The position numbers and the translations under genes were made by a program. Shown piece after piece: positions 8,021 to 17,268 of a stretch of DNA of 64,000 nt. The DNA lies in contig JAJEHQ010000044.1 in NCBI GenBank assembly GCA_022823625.1, forward strand, positions 1-64,000, in the 5' to 3' direction. Numbering within the stretch: position 1 is the first letter of the stretch; every line of letters begins with the position of its first letter. Origin of the DNA: Gammaproteobacteria bacterium (GTDB lineage: Bacteria > Pseudomonadota > Gammaproteobacteria > Arenicellales > JAJDZL01). The notes below the pieces were generated by a model. It saw only the letters and a program-made list of their open reading frames with translations, was not told where the DNA came from and did not search any database.

Positions 8021-8067
8021 AATTATTGCAAATAATTATTGATTATCAATACCATTTTAGGTATGAT
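8021..8067 (+). promoter_or_regulatory. promoter and likely operator of the Lrp-type gene
   Basis: TTGATT (8039-8044) and TATGAT (8062-8067) are separated by 17 bases, a good sigma-70 promoter. A perfect palindrome AATTATT-gca-AATAATT (8021-8037) lies directly above the -35 box, and ATACC-N6-GGTAT (8049-8064) spans spacer and -10. AT-rich inverted repeats at this position fit autoregulation by the Lrp-type product. Confidence 0.55.
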
Positions 8068-8103
8068 GTTCTATAAACATCAACATTGGGGGAAAAATTT
8101 GCT

Positions 8104-8571
8104 ATGGACAAAATTGATCTTGAAATCTTGAACTGTATTCAACACGATGCAAACTTATCTGCCGGACAAATCGCAGAGCGTGTAGAACTAAGTACGACAC
8201 CCTGCTGGCGTCGCATCCGAAAACTTGAACACGACAACGTTATCGTGTCCAAGGTTGGACTCCTTAATCGAGACAAACTGAATCTAGGAATAGATGTCTT
8301 TGTTGCCATACGCACCAACCAGCACAACGCTGCCTGGCTTGAGGAATTTGCTAACGCAGTCATTGAATTTCCTGAAGTCGTCGAGTTTTACCGAATGACT
8401 GGAGAGATCGATTACCTGATGCGAGTCGTTGTCCCCAACATCGCCGAATTTGACAAGTTCTATAAACGCCTGATTTCATCCGTTGACATTTACGACGTGA
8501 GTTCCAGTTTTGCCATGGAGAGGATCAAGTACACAACCGCCCTGCCTCTCCAATATGCGCTGGAGGAATAG
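8104..8571 (+). CDS. Lrp/AsnC family transcriptional regulator
   Basis: This 155-aa protein has the N-terminal helix-turn-helix of Lrp/AsnC regulators (MDKIDLEILNCIQHDANLSA, then QIAERVELSTTPCWRRIRKL) and the C-terminal RAM ligand-binding domain (VVEFYRMTGEIDYLMRVVV). I start it at the ATG at 8104 because that gives the canonical MDxxDxxIL beginning; the frame extends to a TTG at 8086 without added homology. It sits 67 bases before acetoacetyl-CoA synthetase on the same strand, so it may regulate that gene in response to an amino acid or organic acid. The ligand is unknown. Confidence 0.93.
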   Translation: MDKIDLEILNCIQHDANLSAGQIAERVELSTTPCWRRIRKLEHDNVIVSKVGLLNRDKLNLGIDVFVAIRTNQHNAAWLEEFANAVIEFPEVVEFYRMTGEIDYLMRVVVPNIAEFDKFYKRLISSVDIYDVSSSFAMERIKYTTALPLQYALEE

Positions 8572-8638
8572 CACAATCGATCATATTGAAAAATTTTTTG
8601 AGTCATTTTCTTCCCCTCCCACTGACTGAAAGAGCCCG

Positions 8639-10600
8639 TTGAACGTGTCTGAACTTCTTTGGCAACCTGACTCCGATTCAATAGAACAGGCCAATATCAC
8701 TCAGTTCGCCAAGCGAGCAGGCTCCCGCTACAACATCAGCCTAGACACCTTCGACCAACTTCATCGCTGGTCCATAGACCATTCCGAAGCCTTTTGGCAG
8801 GAAGTCTGGCAGTTCTGTGATATCCGCGCGTCCAAATCGAGCGGCTCCATCGTTCAAGACAAAAACGAAATGCCAGGCTCGCGCTGGTTTGTGGATGCAG
8901 AACTGAACTACACCGAAAATCTGCTTCGAAAAAAAGACGAGACAATAGCAATCATTTCCCGCGGCGAAGGTAAAAATGACCGAACCATCTCATACAGTGA
9001 ACTGCATAGCCAAGTTAACAGACTGGCACGCGCGTACAGGGAACTTGGGATTGAACCCGGAGACCGTATCGTCGCTTACATGCCGAATATTCCTGAAACT
9101 GTCATATGTGTGCTAGCTGCAGCAGCCTGCGGCGCAGTCTGGTCATCCTGTTCACCGGACTTTGGTGCTCAGGGAGTCATTGACCGTTTCGGCCAAGTCA
9201 ACCCAAAAATTCTAATATCAGTTGATGGTTACACCTACAACGGCAAAAAATTCGATATATCAGGGAAACTGAAAGAAATACTCGAAAACCTGCCTACCCT
9301 TGAAAAACATATTTTGGTTCCATACCTCGATGCACAAACATCACACAGCCTGGAAGGTGCAGTCACTCTGGAGGAATTTGTGGCAAATTGTTCCGCTGAC
9401 CCGATCGAATACCCACAACTGCCATTCAATCACCCACTCTACATTTTGTTTTCGTCTGGAACCACCGGTAAACCCAAGTGCATTGTTCACGGTGTCGGTG
9501 GCACACTAATTCAACACCTGAAAGAACACCGATTTCATGTCAACCTCAAGCATGGAGATAAACTGTTTTTCTTCACCACCTGCGGGTGGATGATGTGGAA
9601 CTGGCTGGTCACCGCACTGGCATCAGAAATAACAATCGTTCTCTACGAAGGCTCGCCCTTCCATCCCAAGCCTGATGTGTTTTTCGACTATGTTGAACAG
9701 TATGGCATCAACCATTTAGGCATTTCTGCTAAGTTTATTGACTTCATATCCAAGTCTGGTGTGCGCCCGATCGAAACGCACGATCTGTCTACCCTTCGCA
9801 CATTGATGTCCACTGGATCACCACTGAATCCAGAGGGCTTTGATTACGTATACGACTCTGTCAAGAAGGATCTCTGCCTGTCTTCGATATCCGGCGGCAC
9901 AGATCTGATCTCCTGCTTTGTTCTGGGCAACCCAACCTTGCCCGTCTGGAGAGGTGAAATTCAATGCCGGGGATTAGGTATGGATGTTGCTGTATTTGAT
10001 GACGGCGGAAAAAAAGTCCCAAATGGCACCAAAGGCGAACTTGTCTGTCGTAATTCATTTCCGTCAATGCCAGTTGGCTTCTGGCAAGATGAATACGATT
10101 CGAAGTATCGGGCAGCATACTTTGAGCGCTTTCCGGGTAACTGGCATCATGGCGATTATGTCGAACTTACAGTCCGTGGAGGAATGATCGTCTATGGCCG
10201 TTCTGATGCAGTCCTCAATCCCAGCGGCGTTCGCATTGGAACGGCTGAAATCTATCGCCAGGCTGAACAGATTGACGAAGTGATTGAAAGTCTGGTTATC
10301 GGACAGCGTTGGGATGGAGACACACGAGTGGTTCTTTTTGTTCGCCTTCGAGAGGGTCTCGTTCTAGATAACGATCTGCAGACAAAAATCAGGAGCATAA
10401 TTCGGACCAATGCCTCTCCGCGGCATGTGCCAGCCAAGATCATTCAGGTTGCCGACATTCCGAGAACCAGGAATGGAAAAATTACTGAAGTGGCAGTCAG
10501 AAAACTGGTTCACGGAGAGTCTATTGACAATCTTGAGGCGCTGGACAACCCGGAAGCTTTGGACATTTATCGAAACATTCCTGAACTGCAGACCGATTGA
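8639..10600 (+). CDS. aacS: acetoacetate-CoA ligase
   Basis: This 653-aa enzyme activates acetoacetate to acetoacetyl-CoA with ATP, linking ketone bodies or polyhydroxybutyrate breakdown to acetyl-CoA. It has the N-terminal extension of the acetyl/acetoacetyl-CoA synthetase group ([20 protein letters not shown] and ELNYTENLL), the nucleotide motif [16 protein letters not shown] near 280, WMMWNWLV, and the C-terminal catalytic lysine segment [16 protein letters not shown] near 615. Length is typical. The start is TTG, with an in-frame GTG two codons later as an alternative; neither has a strong ribosome site. It follows the Lrp-type gene, and its stop is 53 bases before the convergent enolase-superfamily gene. 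Confidence 0.92.
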   Translation: MNVSELLWQPDSDSIEQANITQFAKRAGSRYNISLDTFDQLHRWSIDHSEAFWQEVWQFCDIRASKSSGSIVQDKNEMPGSRWFVDAELNYTENLLRKKDETIAIISRGEGKNDRTISYSELHSQVNRLARAYRELGIEPGDRIVAYMPNIPETVICVLAAAACGAVWSSCSPDFGAQGVIDRFGQVNPKILISVDGYTYNGKKFDISGKLKEILENLPTLEKHILVPYLDAQTSHSLEGAVTLEEFVANCSADPIEYPQLPFNHPLYILFSSGTTGKPKCIVHGVGGTLIQHLKEHRFHVNLKHGDKLFFFTTCGWMMWNWLVTALASEITIVLYEGSPFHPKPDVFFDYVEQYGINHLGISAKFIDFISKSGVRPIETHDLSTLRTLMSTGSPLNPEGFDYVYDSVKKDLCLSSISGGTDLISCFVLGNPTLPVWRGEIQCRGLGMDVAVFDDGGKKVPNGTKGELVCRNSFPSMPVGFWQDEYDSKYRAAYFERFPGNWHHGDYVELTVRGGMIVYGRSDAVLNPSGVRIGTAEIYRQAEQIDEVIESLVIGQRWDGDTRVVLFVRLREGLVLDNDLQTKIRSIIRTNASPRHVPAKIIQVADIPRTRNGKITEVAVRKLVHGESIDNLEALDNPEALDIYRNIPELQTD

Positions 10601-10653
10601 AAACCCAGTTGCCACACTCTATGATGAGTTGATGTCGCCTCAATACTTCAACT

Positions 10654-11766
10654 TCAAGCAACTCGCGTACTCTCTAAAATCTCCTCGTTAAGCTCAAAAC
10701 CAAGTCCTGGTGCAGTGCCGAGATCCAAGTGACCGGTGCCATCATGCATCACAATTTCAGTTAGCATGTGATCTCGAACTTCCAGTCGCCACTCCGGCGG
10801 ATCAATAGCATATTCCAGATAGGGAGGCGCCCCTGTACCCGCAGCAAGGTGAGCATTCGCCAGGAAGCCTATGCCATTTCCCCAAGTATGTGGACTGAAG
10901 GTGACACCATAGCTTCTGGATTCTCGGGCGATATGCGAAAGACCGGTAATTCCACCAAAATAAACACAGTCTGTCTGCAGCACATCGACACATCCGTATG
11001 ACATCAAGCCACGCAGTTCGTGATATTCCTGATTCATTTCGCCGCTTGCAATCAGCGGTGCATCCGGTATCTGCCTCAATTGGCGAAGCCCCTCATAGTC
11101 ACCGCGATGCAGCGGCTCTTCCAGCCAGTAAAGTTTGAGTTCACGGGTCATTTCAATCATTTGCTGAGCCTCGCTATAGGTCCACCAAGGAGAGATGTCC
11201 CACGGCATCCGCCATGCTTGATTGGCATCGACCATGATCTCAATGTCATCACCGATTGCCTGTCGTACAGCTCGCAGGGCTGCAGCATCTTCTTCAGGAG
11301 CTCTTCTGGCGATTCGGAACTTGATTGCATCAAATCCCATTTCCTTTAACAAAACCGCCTGTTCTGCCAACTCATCCGGGTCTCGGACAGTACCGGTCGA
11401 CGCATACAATCTCAATTTGCCTGAGTTTCCACCCAACAACTCGTATACAGGTTTATTTTCAACCTTACCGCGCAAATCCCACAGTGCCATGTCCAATGGC
11501 CAACACCGCGACGCAAATAATGAAATACTGTCTAGAACTCGATTATGACGCTCAAAATTGAACACTCCTTCGCCAATGAACAAGTCCTTGAACCGCTCGA
11601 ATCCAATCATGGCGTCTCCTGATCCAATGCCAACCGTCCCATTGTCAGCAGTAACCCGAACAACCGTCGTTTCAAATGTCTTCAATGGTCTTGGGTCCCA
11701 TGAGGATGGAAAAGCTGGGTCAATTTCCAGTCGATGACGTGAAATTTCGATGTTCTCTATCAGCAT
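10654..11766 (-). CDS. enolase-superfamily enzyme, mandelate racemase/muconate lactonizing group
   Basis: This 370-aa protein shows the two-domain enolase-superfamily layout. The barrel carries the lysine motif in FDAIKFRIARR (K149, R151), metal ligands D180 in MVDANQAW, E216 in WLEEPLH and E243 in ASGEMN, and H293 in SPHTWGNGIG. These are the residues of an acid-sugar dehydratase or racemase of the MR group. The second position of the K-x-K motif is Arg here, which narrows the subfamily but does not let me name a substrate. It stands alone on the minus strand between acetoacetyl-CoA synthetase and sdhB. The reaction would begin by pulling a proton from next to a carboxylate. Confidence 0.85.
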   Translation of the reverse strand: MLIENIEISRHRLEIDPAFPSSWDPRPLKTFETTVVRVTADNGTVGIGSGDAMIGFERFKDLFIGEGVFNFERHNRVLDSISLFASRCWPLDMALWDLRGKVENKPVYELLGGNSGKLRLYASTGTVRDPDELAEQAVLLKEMGFDAIKFRIARRAPEEDAAALRAVRQAIGDDIEIMVDANQAWRMPWDISPWWTYSEAQQMIEMTRELKLYWLEEPLHRGDYEGLRQLRQIPDAPLIASGEMNQEYHELRGLMSYGCVDVLQTDCVYFGGITGLSHIARESRSYGVTFSPHTWGNGIGFLANAHLAAGTGAPPYLEYAIDPPEWRLEVRDHMLTEIVMHDGTGHLDLGTAPGLGFELNEEILESTRVA

Positions 11767-11967
11767 TGATTCAATTCCTTGCGTTTGGAAAAAATTGTTA
11801 GGCGAATGTCTAGTTTGACTGTTGCGCAGTTTGAAGCCATTTAAAAATTTGTCATAAGTGTAGCGTAAAATTTTGTGAAAATTTGACTTCCATTATCAAT
11901 CCTCAATGTCCGAAGACCGAACATTAATCACCACTTTGCGGATTATCGCGAGAATTCAACCCATCCT

Positions 11968-12675
11968 ATGCAGAATCAAGTAATAAACGTCGAAGTCTGG
12001 CGTAGCGATTCCAACGGATCATTTGCCAACTACAAGGTTCCGCGTCTCGACAAACAGACTATTCTTGACGTTGTTACTTATATTCAGCGTAAACTCGACA
12101 ACACTCTGTCCTATCGCTACTCGTGTCGAGTTGGGATGTGCGGTACCTGTGCCATGACCGTTAATGGCATCCCGCGCTGGGCCTGTAGAACGCAGGCGAC
12201 GATCTTTGACTCGTCAGATCGCATCCGGATCGAACCGCTAAAAAACTTTCCTGTCATCAAAGATCTTGTCGTCAATATGGACCCGTTCTTTCAAAAATGG
12301 AAGTCTGCCGGTGCCGCGTTTAGCGCGGCAGATCAATATACGGATGACTTTGCCAAAGTTCGACCTGACAGCATCGCCCGTCAAGCCGCTGACCAGGCGA
12401 TCGAGTGCATTGGCTGCGGTGTCTGCTATTCGGCTTGCGATGTTGTCAAGTGGTCACCTGACTATCTAGGTCCAGCAGCATTGAATCGAATCTGGACACT
12501 CTATAACGACGAGCGTCAAGATTCCAGAAATCACTTACTGCGGAATGTTGCCTCTGACAGCGGCTGTCTTGGCTGTCATACAACGCAGTCCTGTACCCGA
12601 TTTTGTCCGAAGGAACTTGACCCTTCAGGTTCCATCGCAGGTCTTAAGAGAGTGGCATTTCGAGCCTTGTTTTGA
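11968..12675 (+). CDS. sdhB: succinate dehydrogenase/fumarate reductase iron-sulfur subunit
   Basis: This 235-aa protein carries the three iron-sulfur clusters of SdhB/FrdB. The 2Fe-2S site is C53, C58, C61 and C73 (YSCRVGMCGTCAM, WACRT). The 4Fe-4S and 3Fe-4S ligands lie in ECIGCGVCYSACDVV and SGCLGCHTTQSCTRFCPKEL. It passes electrons from the flavoprotein to the membrane anchor. It is about 14.5 kb away from the genes for the other three subunits, which is unusual. ATG start; a divergent enolase-superfamily gene lies 201 bases upstream. Confidence 0.92.
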   Translation: MQNQVINVEVWRSDSNGSFANYKVPRLDKQTILDVVTYIQRKLDNTLSYRYSCRVGMCGTCAMTVNGIPRWACRTQATIFDSSDRIRIEPLKNFPVIKDLVVNMDPFFQKWKSAGAAFSAADQYTDDFAKVRPDSIARQAADQAIECIGCGVCYSACDVVKWSPDYLGPAALNRIWTLYNDERQDSRNHLLRNVASDSGCLGCHTTQSCTRFCPKELDPSGSIAGLKRVAFRALF

Positions 12676-12706
12676 GCCAATCGCCACGGTGTTCACTTAA
12701 CTTAAG

Positions 12707-14134
12707 CTAATGACTCGATCCCGGCAGCACCTTACCGGGATTCATAATGTTGTCCGGGTCAAGTGCCATCTTCAGCGATCGCATGAGTTCAAGTTCCACC
12801 GACGATTTGTAGCGCGTCATTTCGCGAAGCTTCAGCAACCCAATGCCGTGTTCCGCACTGAATGAGCCATTTAGCCCATCAGTGATCTCGTGCACAATAT
12901 CTGTAACTTCATGCCAGCGACCAAAAAATTCATCGCCATCCATATCCCGAGGCTGGCTGAGATTCAAATGAATGTTTCCGTCTCCGATGTGCCCATAAGC
13001 AAACGGCCTTATTCCTGGAATCAGTGATTCGAGAGTACTAATAGACTGTTCCACAAATTCAGCGATACAGTCCAGGGGTACGCTGACGTCATTTTTGATG
13101 CTCTTTCCTTCATAGAGTTGTGCCTCAACAATTGCTTCTCGCAAGCGCCACATTTCCTGTGATTGCTTTTCACTGGTAGCCAGCACCGCATCAATGACGA
13201 TCCCATCTTCAAACGCGCTTTCAAGAAAACTCTCACTAAGCTGTTGAGAAATACCATCCCGCGTGCTGTCTCCAAGTTCCATAAGCACGTACCAGGGGTA
13301 TGGCTGATCAAAAAAATCCTTGCAATCCGGTATGTTTTGAAATGCCGATTCCACACAGACCCGCGACATCAGCTCAAATGATGATGCAAAGTCCGATGTC
13401 TCTTTCCGGGTTCGAGAGAATAGCTCCACCGCGTTCTCGACGGATTCCATAGCAATCAGCACTGTCGAGCGATGGACTGGGAGAGGAAATAGTTTCAAGA
13501 CTACTGAGGTTATGATTCCCAGTGTACCCTCAGCCCCCACAAAGAGATTCTTTAGATCATAACCGGTATTGTTTTTCCGAAGTGCGTTGAGTCCGTTCCA
13601 GATATCTCCATTTGGCAGCACCACTTCGAGCCCAAGCACCAAATCTCTTGCATTCCCATAACGCAGAACATTAACCCCACCCGCATTGGTCGAAAGATTG
13701 CCGCCGATTTGGCAGGTCCCTTCGGCGCCAAGACTGAGTGGCAGGTAAAGATTGCTCTCCTTTGCCGCAGCCTGCAGATTCGCAAGGATACAACCGGCCT
13801 CTGCTTCCATCGTAAAACCCGTTGCATCAACTTTTCGAATTTGGTTAAGACGCGCTAAATTGACGATCACACTGTCTTCAACAGACACTGCGGCACCACA
13901 GACTCCTGTATTTCCACCCTGTGGAACAATCGGTAATGAGTTTTGCTTACAAAACCGAACAAGCGCGGAAACTTCTTCAGCCGTTCCAGGCATGACAACA
14001 CCCATCGTTTGACTGCTGAATCGACCCCGTCTCTCCTTGAGAAAATCGTCTGAGATCTGCTCGCCAAGCAAAACATTGGCCTCGCCAACGATGCTGCGCA
14101 ATCCCTGTATCAACACTGATTCGCTGAGTTTCAT
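12707..14134 (-). CDS. FAD-binding D-2-hydroxyacid dehydrogenase (GlcD/D2HGDH-like)
   Basis: This 475-aa flavoprotein belongs to the FAD-linked oxidase family with D-lactate and D-2-hydroxyglutarate dehydrogenases. The FAD-binding half has PQGGNTGVCGAAVS, GGNLSTNAGGVNVLRYGN and GAEGTLGIITSVVLKL. The C-terminal half has the metal-binding GHIGDGNIHLNL and SAEHGIGLLK. It oxidises a D-2-hydroxyacid and passes electrons onward. The position between sdhB and a TRAP transporter fits import and oxidation of an organic acid. I cannot tell which 2-hydroxyacid is used. Length is normal and no motif is missing. Confidence 0.9.
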   Translation of the reverse strand: MKLSESVLIQGLRSIVGEANVLLGEQISDDFLKERRGRFSSQTMGVVMPGTAEEVSALVRFCKQNSLPIVPQGGNTGVCGAAVSVEDSVIVNLARLNQIRKVDATGFTMEAEAGCILANLQAAAKESNLYLPLSLGAEGTCQIGGNLSTNAGGVNVLRYGNARDLVLGLEVVLPNGDIWNGLNALRKNNTGYDLKNLFVGAEGTLGIITSVVLKLFPLPVHRSTVLIAMESVENAVELFSRTRKETSDFASSFELMSRVCVESAFQNIPDCKDFFDQPYPWYVLMELGDSTRDGISQQLSESFLESAFEDGIVIDAVLATSEKQSQEMWRLREAIVEAQLYEGKSIKNDVSVPLDCIAEFVEQSISTLESLIPGIRPFAYGHIGDGNIHLNLSQPRDMDGDEFFGRWHEVTDIVHEITDGLNGSFSAEHGIGLLKLREMTRYKSSVELELMRSLKMALDPDNIMNPGKVLPGSSH

Positions 14135-14236
14135 CTATACATTCGATCTAATGACAAAATTCCTTTCGCTGCAAATTCTGGGTTTTTCAGATTTGCCTGA
14201 ACGGTCGCCCATGCAGAAAATTAACATCAGCCGCTT

Positions 14237-14255
14237 AATATATTTGCGGTATATT
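14237..14255. promoter_or_regulatory. inverted repeat above dctP
   Basis: AATATA and TATATT pair around a 7-base centre, about 50 bases above the dctP start and 100 bases above the divergent flavoprotein gene. It is a possible operator for either gene; no regulator is encoded next to it. Confidence 0.3.
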
Positions 14256-14302
14256 CTGAAATCGCACAAATTACATGTTAATTTTAAGTTTGGAGGCTTG
14301 AA

Positions 14303-15325
14303 ATGAGAAAGATTCAAACAATTTTAGTTAGCTGTCTGGCAGCATTTTTGATTTTTGGCGCGTCCGGGACAGTATCAGCAAAAATGCTGAAGATGAGTAG
14401 CCAGTGGACCGAAAACACCCCTGGCGGTCAGGTTGATCTTTGGTGGGCAGATCAAATTAGAGAGCGCACCAACGGTGAAGTTGACATCAAGATTTTCTGG
14501 GAAGGCCAACTGGGCAAAGGAAAGGAAAATCTTGGACTGATTCAGGAAGGCGCAATTGAGCTTGCAGCCATGTCTCCTGGATACTTTCCCGCAGAACTGC
14601 CTTTTCATGCAGCGCCAAACTCCATCCCGATGGCCATGTCCGAAGTACCACAGGCTACGGAATTGATGGAACGACTGCTGCAGGAAGTTCCAGAATTCGA
14701 TATGGAAGCGCAACGAAATGGAATGAAAGCACTGTTTTTCCATCATCTTAATCCATATCTGCTGGTATGTAAGGAACCCGCAATGAGTGTTGCCGATATG
14801 AACGGCAGAAAAGTTCGAACTTGGGGCAAAGACATGCCGCGAATGGTCGAAGCTGCGGGTGGTGTTGCTGTTACTTTAGGTCTTGCAGAACTCTATGAAG
14901 GGCTTCAGAAAGGAACAGTCGACTGTATTCCGTTCTCTGTCGATCTGATGGTCAGCTACAAGATTTACGAAGTAGCAAAGCATGTTCACTACATCACGCT
15001 GTGGGAAGGTCCAACCAATGCAGTGTGGATTTCCAGCAATATCTGGAATGGTTTTACCGATGAGCAAAGGGCAATCATTACAGAACTGTCTTTTGAAGCA
15101 GCAAGACGCGACCGTGACCAGGTACTGGCCGCGGGTGAAGAAGCGATTGGCATTCTCAAGGAAAATGGTGTTCAATTCCACGATTTTCCCGCAGACGAGG
15201 CGGCCAAGTGGCGCGCCGCTAACCCCGACTTCTTTGCCGACTTTATCGCGGACATGACTGCACTCGGCCGCGGCGAAGACGCTGAGAAAACGATTCAGAT
15301 CTGGCGGGAAGTAGTCGCAAACTAA
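14303..15325 (+). CDS. dctP: TRAP transporter solute-binding protein
   Basis: This 340-aa periplasmic protein is the DctP-type receptor of a TRAP transporter. Residues 1-26 form a signal peptide (charged start, then LVSCLAAFLIFGASG, cut after VSA). The family pattern follows: QWTENTPGG, FWEGQLGKGKENLGLIQEG, and the ligand-side arginine region GRKVRTWG. A GGAGG ribosome site is seven bases before the ATG. It is the first gene of a dctP-dctQ-dctM operon, with a strong hairpin after it. The substrate is probably an organic acid anion, judged from neighbouring hydroxyacid and acyl-CoA genes, but the ligand cannot be read. Confidence 0.93.
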   Translation: MRKIQTILVSCLAAFLIFGASGTVSAKMLKMSSQWTENTPGGQVDLWWADQIRERTNGEVDIKIFWEGQLGKGKENLGLIQEGAIELAAMSPGYFPAELPFHAAPNSIPMAMSEVPQATELMERLLQEVPEFDMEAQRNGMKALFFHHLNPYLLVCKEPAMSVADMNGRKVRTWGKDMPRMVEAAGGVAVTLGLAELYEGLQKGTVDCIPFSVDLMVSYKIYEVAKHVHYITLWEGPTNAVWISSNIWNGFTDEQRAIITELSFEAARRDRDQVLAAGEEAIGILKENGVQFHDFPADEAAKWRAANPDFFADFIADMTALGRGEDAEKTIQIWREVVAN

Positions 15326-15351
15326 ACCAAAATAATCAACCACTAGTTGAT

Positions 15352-15385
15352 GCGAGTCCCGACACTAATCCGTTTCGGGACTCGC
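15352..15385 (+). terminator. attenuator hairpin between dctP and dctQ
   Basis: GCGAGTCCCGA and TCGGGACTCGC form a perfect 11-bp stem with a 12-base loop. It is followed by AATTTCTT, a weak T-rich end. Partial termination or 3' protection here would yield more binding protein than membrane subunits, a common need in TRAP systems. Confidence 0.6.
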
Positions 15386-15413
15386 AATTTCTTATTCATT
15401 CGACTGTTTTACG

Positions 15414-15953
15414 ATGTCTCCGGCAAAATGGCTGATTAAATTCACTCGCTTTGCCGCAGTAGCCTCAGGCATTTCAATCCTGCTGATGATGATCGCGGGT
15501 GCCGCAGACGTTATTGCAACCAACCTGGATGTTGTTGGTCTGCGAAGCAGACCCATCCCTGCAACTTTCGAATTCATGGGTGCAATGATGGTGGTAACGG
15601 TCTTTCTGGCCGTATCGTTTGCGCAGCATGACCGTCGTCATATTCGCGTCGAGCTTTTGGTTCGGCGCTTGCCGATTATCTGGCAAAAGGTGGCAGATGT
15701 AATCCAGTTCGCCCTTTCAGCAATGGTCTTTGGCTTTATCGCACGCTTTGCTTGGCCAGCAGCAATTCACGGATATAACGTCGGTGAATATGCAACCGGG
15801 GTAATTAATTTTCCGCTGTGGCCGGCTCGTTTTGTGTTAGCGTTCGGCGTCACGCTCATGACAGTTCAGTGCCTGTTTGACATTGTTGGCGTATTTTCGG
15901 AAAAGTTCAGCACCCGCTCCGTGGAACCACCCCGAGAAGAGGAAGAATTCTAA
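15414..15953 (+). CDS. dctQ: TRAP transporter small membrane subunit
   Basis: This 179-aa protein is the small DctQ subunit. Four hydrophobic segments are visible, near 10-35, 50-75, 90-115 and 130-160. The family feature FEFMGAMMVVTVFLAVSFAQHDRRHIRVEL is split between helix 2 and the following loop. It helps hold the receptor to the DctM channel. Its stop is one base before the dctM start, so the two are translated together. Confidence 0.88.
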   Translation: MSPAKWLIKFTRFAAVASGISILLMMIAGAADVIATNLDVVGLRSRPIPATFEFMGAMMVVTVFLAVSFAQHDRRHIRVELLVRRLPIIWQKVADVIQFALSAMVFGFIARFAWPAAIHGYNVGEYATGVINFPLWPARFVLAFGVTLMTVQCLFDIVGVFSEKFSTRSVEPPREEEEF

Positions 15954-15954
15954 T

Positions 15955-17268
15955 ATGGACCCCGTACTGGTCGGATACCTCGGAGCCGGATTGCTTCTTT
16001 TCTTTTTGGCTGCTGGCATCCCCGTCGGAGTCGCGATGGGCGCTATCGGCATCGGGGGAATGCTTCTCGGAGCTGGAGAACTTTTCACTTGGGGGCAACT
16101 GAAAGTGCTGCCGTTCTGGGTTGTCAACAACTATGCATTTGCCGTTCTGCCAATGTTTGTTCTGATGGGGGTTCTGGCAGAATCATCGGGCATCACCCGT
16201 GATGTTTTCTACGCCTCCGACCTTTGGCTTCGAAGATTTCGCGGCGGGCTCTATCAGGCAGTGATTGTTGGATCAGCAGTGTTCGCAGCAATCTCAGGCT
16301 CGACAACCGTCAATGCAGTTGTCTTTACTCGAATTGCGTTTCCGCAGATGCTCAGATTTGGCTATTCGAAGAGTCTTTCGATCGGTGCAATTGCCGGTTC
16401 CGGCAGTTTCGCTGCGATGATTCCGCCGTCCATTACCATGGTCATTTATGCCATCGTAACTAAACAATCGGTTGGACAACTGCTCATCGCGGGTGTGATT
16501 CCAGGTTTGTTGACTGCCGCAATGTATCTCTTTGGTGTGTATGTTCTCGTGCGCGCCCGACCGAAGCTGGCTCCGCCCATTGGCGAAGATATTGCGATTC
16601 GCGAAAAGCTGCGATCGATGATCTACGTTTGGCCTGTCCTCATATTGATGGCTATTGTGCTCGGCGGAATTTACACTGGTACATTTCCGCCATCCGCAGC
16701 GGGAGCTGCAGGTGCTTTTGGCGCATTTTGCCTCGCAATCGCCAAGAAGAAAACTCTGAAAGGTTGGTTACCGCCCGTGCTTTACGATGCAGCGTCCATC
16801 AGCTGTGTAATTTTTATCATTCTGATTGGTGGCCTGTTGTTGTCAAGAATGTTGGTTGTGGTCGGAGTCATTGACGGTTTGGTGGAATTCATCACCACAA
16901 TTGCCGACACACCCCTCAAATTCATGATCTTCGTCTCCATTCTGTACATTCTGCTTGGTTGCTTTCTGGACACCACCTCTATGATGGTGGTAACGCTGCC
17001 GTTTCTATTTCCAGTAGTTGTGGAACTCAACATTGATCCAATCTGGTTTGGAATAGTGGTAGTTAAACTAATTGAGATTTCGGTGATTACACCGCCGGTC
17101 GGAATCAATCTGTTTGCGGTACTCAGTGCGGTCGGAGACAAGGCAGAATTTCATCATGTCGCCAAGGGCGTTCTGCCCTTCATCATCTTCGATATACTTG
17201 TACTTGCGCTATTGATTGCGTTTCCGGAGTTGGCCACATGGCTACCTCAGAAAATGATTTCGGGCTAG
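15955..17268 (+). CDS. dctM: TRAP transporter large membrane subunit
   Basis: This 437-aa protein is the DctM transport subunit, with about a dozen hydrophobic segments. Family motifs visible are GIPVGVAMGAIG, SGSTTVNAVVFTRIAFPQML and the C-terminal ITPPVGINLFAVL. I start it at the ATG at 15955, one base after the dctQ stop; the longer frame upstream only overlaps dctQ. It ends inside the start of the thiolase-like gene (31-base overlap), so transport and that gene are one transcription unit. Confidence 0.92.
   Translation: MDPVLVGYLGAGLLLFFLAAGIPVGVAMGAIGIGGMLLGAGELFTWGQLKVLPFWVVNNYAFAVLPMFVLMGVLAESSGITRDVFYASDLWLRRFRGGLYQAVIVGSAVFAAISGSTTVNAVVFTRIAFPQMLRFGYSKSLSIGAIAGSGSFAAMIPPSITMVIYAIVTKQSVGQLLIAGVIPGLLTAAMYLFGVYVLVRARPKLAPPIGEDIAIREKLRSMIYVWPVLILMAIVLGGIYTGTFPPSAAGAAGAFGAFCLAIAKKKTLKGWLPPVLYDAASISCVIFIILIGGLLLSRMLVVVGVIDGLVEFITTIADTPLKFMIFVSILYILLGCFLDTTSMMVVTLPFLFPVVVELNIDPIWFGIVVVKLIEISVITPPVGINLFAVLSAVGDKAEFHHVAKGVLPFIIFDILVLALLIAFPELATWLPQKMISG

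Noticed and set aside
15877..15954. Longer N-terminus for dctM
   Set aside because: The extra 26 codons lie inside dctQ and do not resemble DctM; the ATG at 15955 gives the normal family start.
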